A DNA stretch of 22,860 bases from a virus. Every line of letters begins with the position of its first letter. The first letter of the stretch is position 1. Positions 21,441 to 22,860 of the stretch are shown here, in pieces. Location: the IMG/VR virus record IMGVR_UViG_3300025781_000084, positions 1 to 22,860 of that record; one strand, 5' to 3'. The notes below the pieces were generated by a model. That model did not search any database, was not told the DNA's origin, and saw only the letters and a program-made list of their open reading frames with translations. Made by a program: the position numbers and the translations under genes.

Positions 21441-22306
21441 TAGTGGCAATTCCATCTACGAAGTGACATAGCTTTACGAGTTGGTCTGCCTTTTTCATCT
21501 TTCATAGGACCAGGCATACCACTCATTCTTGCGCAAAAAGATTTTCTACGCTTAGCGGCTTTACTATTTGGCTTTAATTTGCTTGGAGGAGTTGTGACTG
21601 CAGTCTTAACACCAAAATGCTTTGCGCCTTTACGAGTTAGACCTGCACCAGATTCAGTAGAACGCTTATATCCTTTAGAATCTTCACCACGTTCATTTAA
21701 AAGATCTTCACTAACTTCAACACAATTAGGTACCATCTTTTTATTTTTTTTCTTAACACCAACTTGCTTATAGCCTTTCCAGCATGCTTCATAAATCTCT
21801 TCATCTATATTCTCATCAAACATTTGATGATATTTTAAAGTATATTTGCTTGGTTTGGTTTTAGCAGTAGCATCTCCAGGAGCCGGCTCATATGCGGCAG
21901 GATCACTATCAGACATCTTACTAGTTTTTCTAAAGTGTGCTGCTCTGGCTTCTTTTGTTGATTTTGATTTTATACCAGCAACATATTTTTTTGATAATCC
22001 AGTATCTTCATCTTTTGCTACTTCTAAAAGTTCTTCTTCATGAAGATCTTTATCAGCTCCACCATATGTTCCCTTACCATGAGTAATATAAGAGTTCACA
22101 CGAGCCATACCCCATTGCTGTGGAGTAGTTCCTGGTCGATGACCAGAATTCCATGCAGCAACGCCTCTGCGATATACTTTACGAAGTGTATCAATTGAGA
22201 TACCGCTTTTTTTAGCTTTTGCCGCAAGTCCAGCTTCTGCTACTTCACAAATTGTAGCAGAAGTTGAATCATTTAGCATTTCACAAAAGATAGAAAATGT
22301 TTGCAT
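21440..22306 (-). CDS. Conserved marine-phage protein (DUF5824/DUF6321-like)
   Basis: 288 residues. An N-terminal module (GLAAKAKKSGISIDTLRKVY, then RGVAAWNSGHRPG and QQWGMARVNSY) resembles DUF5824. A middle EACWKGYKQVGVKKKNKKMVPNCV block also recurs in such phages. The C-terminal basic module (GLTRKGAKHFG, RRKSFCARMSGM, RKAMSLRRWNC) resembles DUF6321. The family names are from memory. Function not known; it may be packaged or DNA-binding. Confidence 0.75.
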   Translation of the reverse strand: MQTFSIFCEMLNDSTSATICEVAEAGLAAKAKKSGISIDTLRKVYRRGVAAWNSGHRPGTTPQQWGMARVNSYITHGKGTYGGADKDLHEEELLEVAKDEDTGLSKKYVAGIKSKSTKEARAAHFRKTSKMSDSDPAAYEPAPGDATAKTKPSKYTLKYHQMFDENIDEEIYEACWKGYKQVGVKKKNKKMVPNCVEVSEDLLNERGEDSKGYKRSTESGAGLTRKGAKHFGVKTAVTTPPSKLKPNSKAAKRRKSFCARMSGMPGPMKDEKGRPTRKAMSLRRWNCH

Positions 22307-22596
22307 TAGTGTTCTTCGTGTGTTAGCATATAATCAGATACAGTTTGAACATAATCAGCTGCTAGTGTAATTTTGCTGCTAACCCATTCTGGAAGATCAG
22401 TATCAGGTTTAAGCACTGACATAAGTTCTCCTAAATGATGCTCAATTTGCTTACATTGTGAGATTGCCATTTCACCTTTATAACCAATTTCTGTCTTATC
22501 TACTACAGCTTCGCTCATCTTCTTAGAACAAGAGCATTCCATTTTTTTACATGCTGAACATGGCATATTTTTTTTAAATTCTTTAAACTTTTTCAT
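22306..22596 (-). CDS. Small protein with Cys-rich N-terminus, unknown
   Basis: 96 residues. CSACKKMECSC near residues 13-23 could bind a metal. The rest is helical (HHLGELMSVLKPDTDLPEWVSSKITLAADYVQTVSDYM), a pattern common in T4-like marine phages. A TATAAATA late promoter lies 53 bases upstream, inside the preceding gene. Start and stop both couple to neighbours. Confidence 0.7.
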   Translation of the reverse strand: MKKFKEFKKNMPCSACKKMECSCSKKMSEAVVDKTEIGYKGEMAISQCKQIEHHLGELMSVLKPDTDLPEWVSSKITLAADYVQTVSDYMLTHEEH

Positions 22597-22860
22597 TAAA
22601 TTCTCCTCAATTTCTCTGTTATATTATCATCAGAAAAGATGTCTTGATTATTTATATTTTCACCTTTTAGCCCAATATTCATTATCTTATCAGGCATATA
22701 ATTAAGAAGTTCTAAGAATGGTTTAAGATATTCTTTATATTCATATAATTTAAAAAATAACATCCTTGTAGCCGGTATGACTCCAAAGACATTATAGATT
22801 ATAATAATATGATTAAGTATAAGCCGTTCTTTAAGTTCATTAGTCTCAGCATATATATTA
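22596..22860 (-). CDS. C-terminal part of an unknown conserved phage protein
   Basis: The frame is open to the window edge, so the start is missing; 87 codons are visible. Features: ETNELKERLILNHIIIIYNVFGVIPATRMLFFKL, then LKPFLELLNYMP. Similar proteins occur in marine T4-like phages, as far as I recall. Its stop shares a base with the next start (TAATG). Confidence 0.65.
   Translation of the reverse strand, partial: NIYAETNELKERLILNHIIIIYNVFGVIPATRMLFFKLYEYKEYLKPFLELLNYMPDKIMNIGLKGENINNQDIFSDDNITEKLRRI
22649..22656 (-). promoter_or_regulatory. T4-type late promoter
   Basis: Exact TATAAATA on the minus strand, inside the partial gene at the window end and 53 bases before the start at 22596. 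It would drive 22596 and the genes after it, including the spanins. Confidence 0.6.

Noticed and set aside
1-22860. CRISPR arrays, insertion sequences, integrase or attachment sites
   Set aside because: No regularly spaced repeats, transposase or integrase genes were seen; the only mobile elements are homing-type nucleases.

Overview
The window is AT-rich phage DNA from a T4-like myovirus (Caudoviricetes). The evidence is a set of T4-type replication and late-transcription genes: gp32 single-strand-binding protein, gp59 helicase loader, gp33 late co-activator, gp61 primase, class Ia ribonucleotide reductase NrdA/NrdB and ThyX. A spanin pair and several exact T4-type late promoter boxes (TATAAATA) support this. 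The phage carries a circularly permuted (two-piece) tmRNA, a form known from Alphaproteobacteria, some Betaproteobacteria and cyanobacteria. A marine or freshwater alphaproteobacterial host is therefore my inference, not something the sequence proves.

Layout. Positions 1-1840 (+ strand): the end of a late or lysis region, with a 5'-truncated protein ending in an M15-type peptidase domain and a small two-helix membrane protein; the second gene's last codons form the terminator of the facing gp32 gene. 1863-5347 (- strand): gp32, gp59, gp33, a coiled-coil membrane protein and three small unknown genes, with an early promoter at 5363-5391. 5395-7356: an RNA-rich island. On the minus strand, in transcription order, it holds a late promoter, an unclassified structured RNA, tRNA-Ser(UGA), a degenerate tRNA with a partial repeat, a protein gene interrupted by an ochre stop, a second late promoter and the permuted tmRNA. 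A plus-strand GIY-YIG homing endonuclease gene splits the tmRNA locus: it lies between the functional tmRNA and a displaced second copy of the tmRNA 3' module. 7352-9097: SWIM-finger protein, a small conserved phage protein and a DUF932 protein. 9137-11972: terminator, GIY-YIG nuclease, zinc ribbon, putative metallopeptidase, two acyltransferase-like proteins and a fusion protein with a GIY-YIG tail. 11972-18895: nucleotide metabolism (nrdB, nrdA, thyX) interleaved with small genes that overlap by a few bases. 18919-20077: a tiny membrane peptide, primase and its early promoter. 20092-22860: coiled-coil membrane protein, overlapping o-/i-spanin genes and conserved phage proteins of unknown role; the last gene runs off the window.

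How it fits together. Early sigma70-like promoters (TTTACA, 16-17 bp spacer, TATAAT-like) drive the replication and nucleotide genes. TATAAATA boxes drive late RNAs: the tmRNA, the structured RNA with its tRNAs, gp32, the endonuclease, and probably the GIY-YIG tail of the fusion protein. The most unusual element is the tmRNA locus. The last 20 codons of the endonuclease are antisense to a complete tmRNA 3' module (tag end, P5 hairpin, pseudoknot, terminator), while an older-looking module with a similar tag ending (NYVEMALAA) is stranded upstream of the endonuclease.
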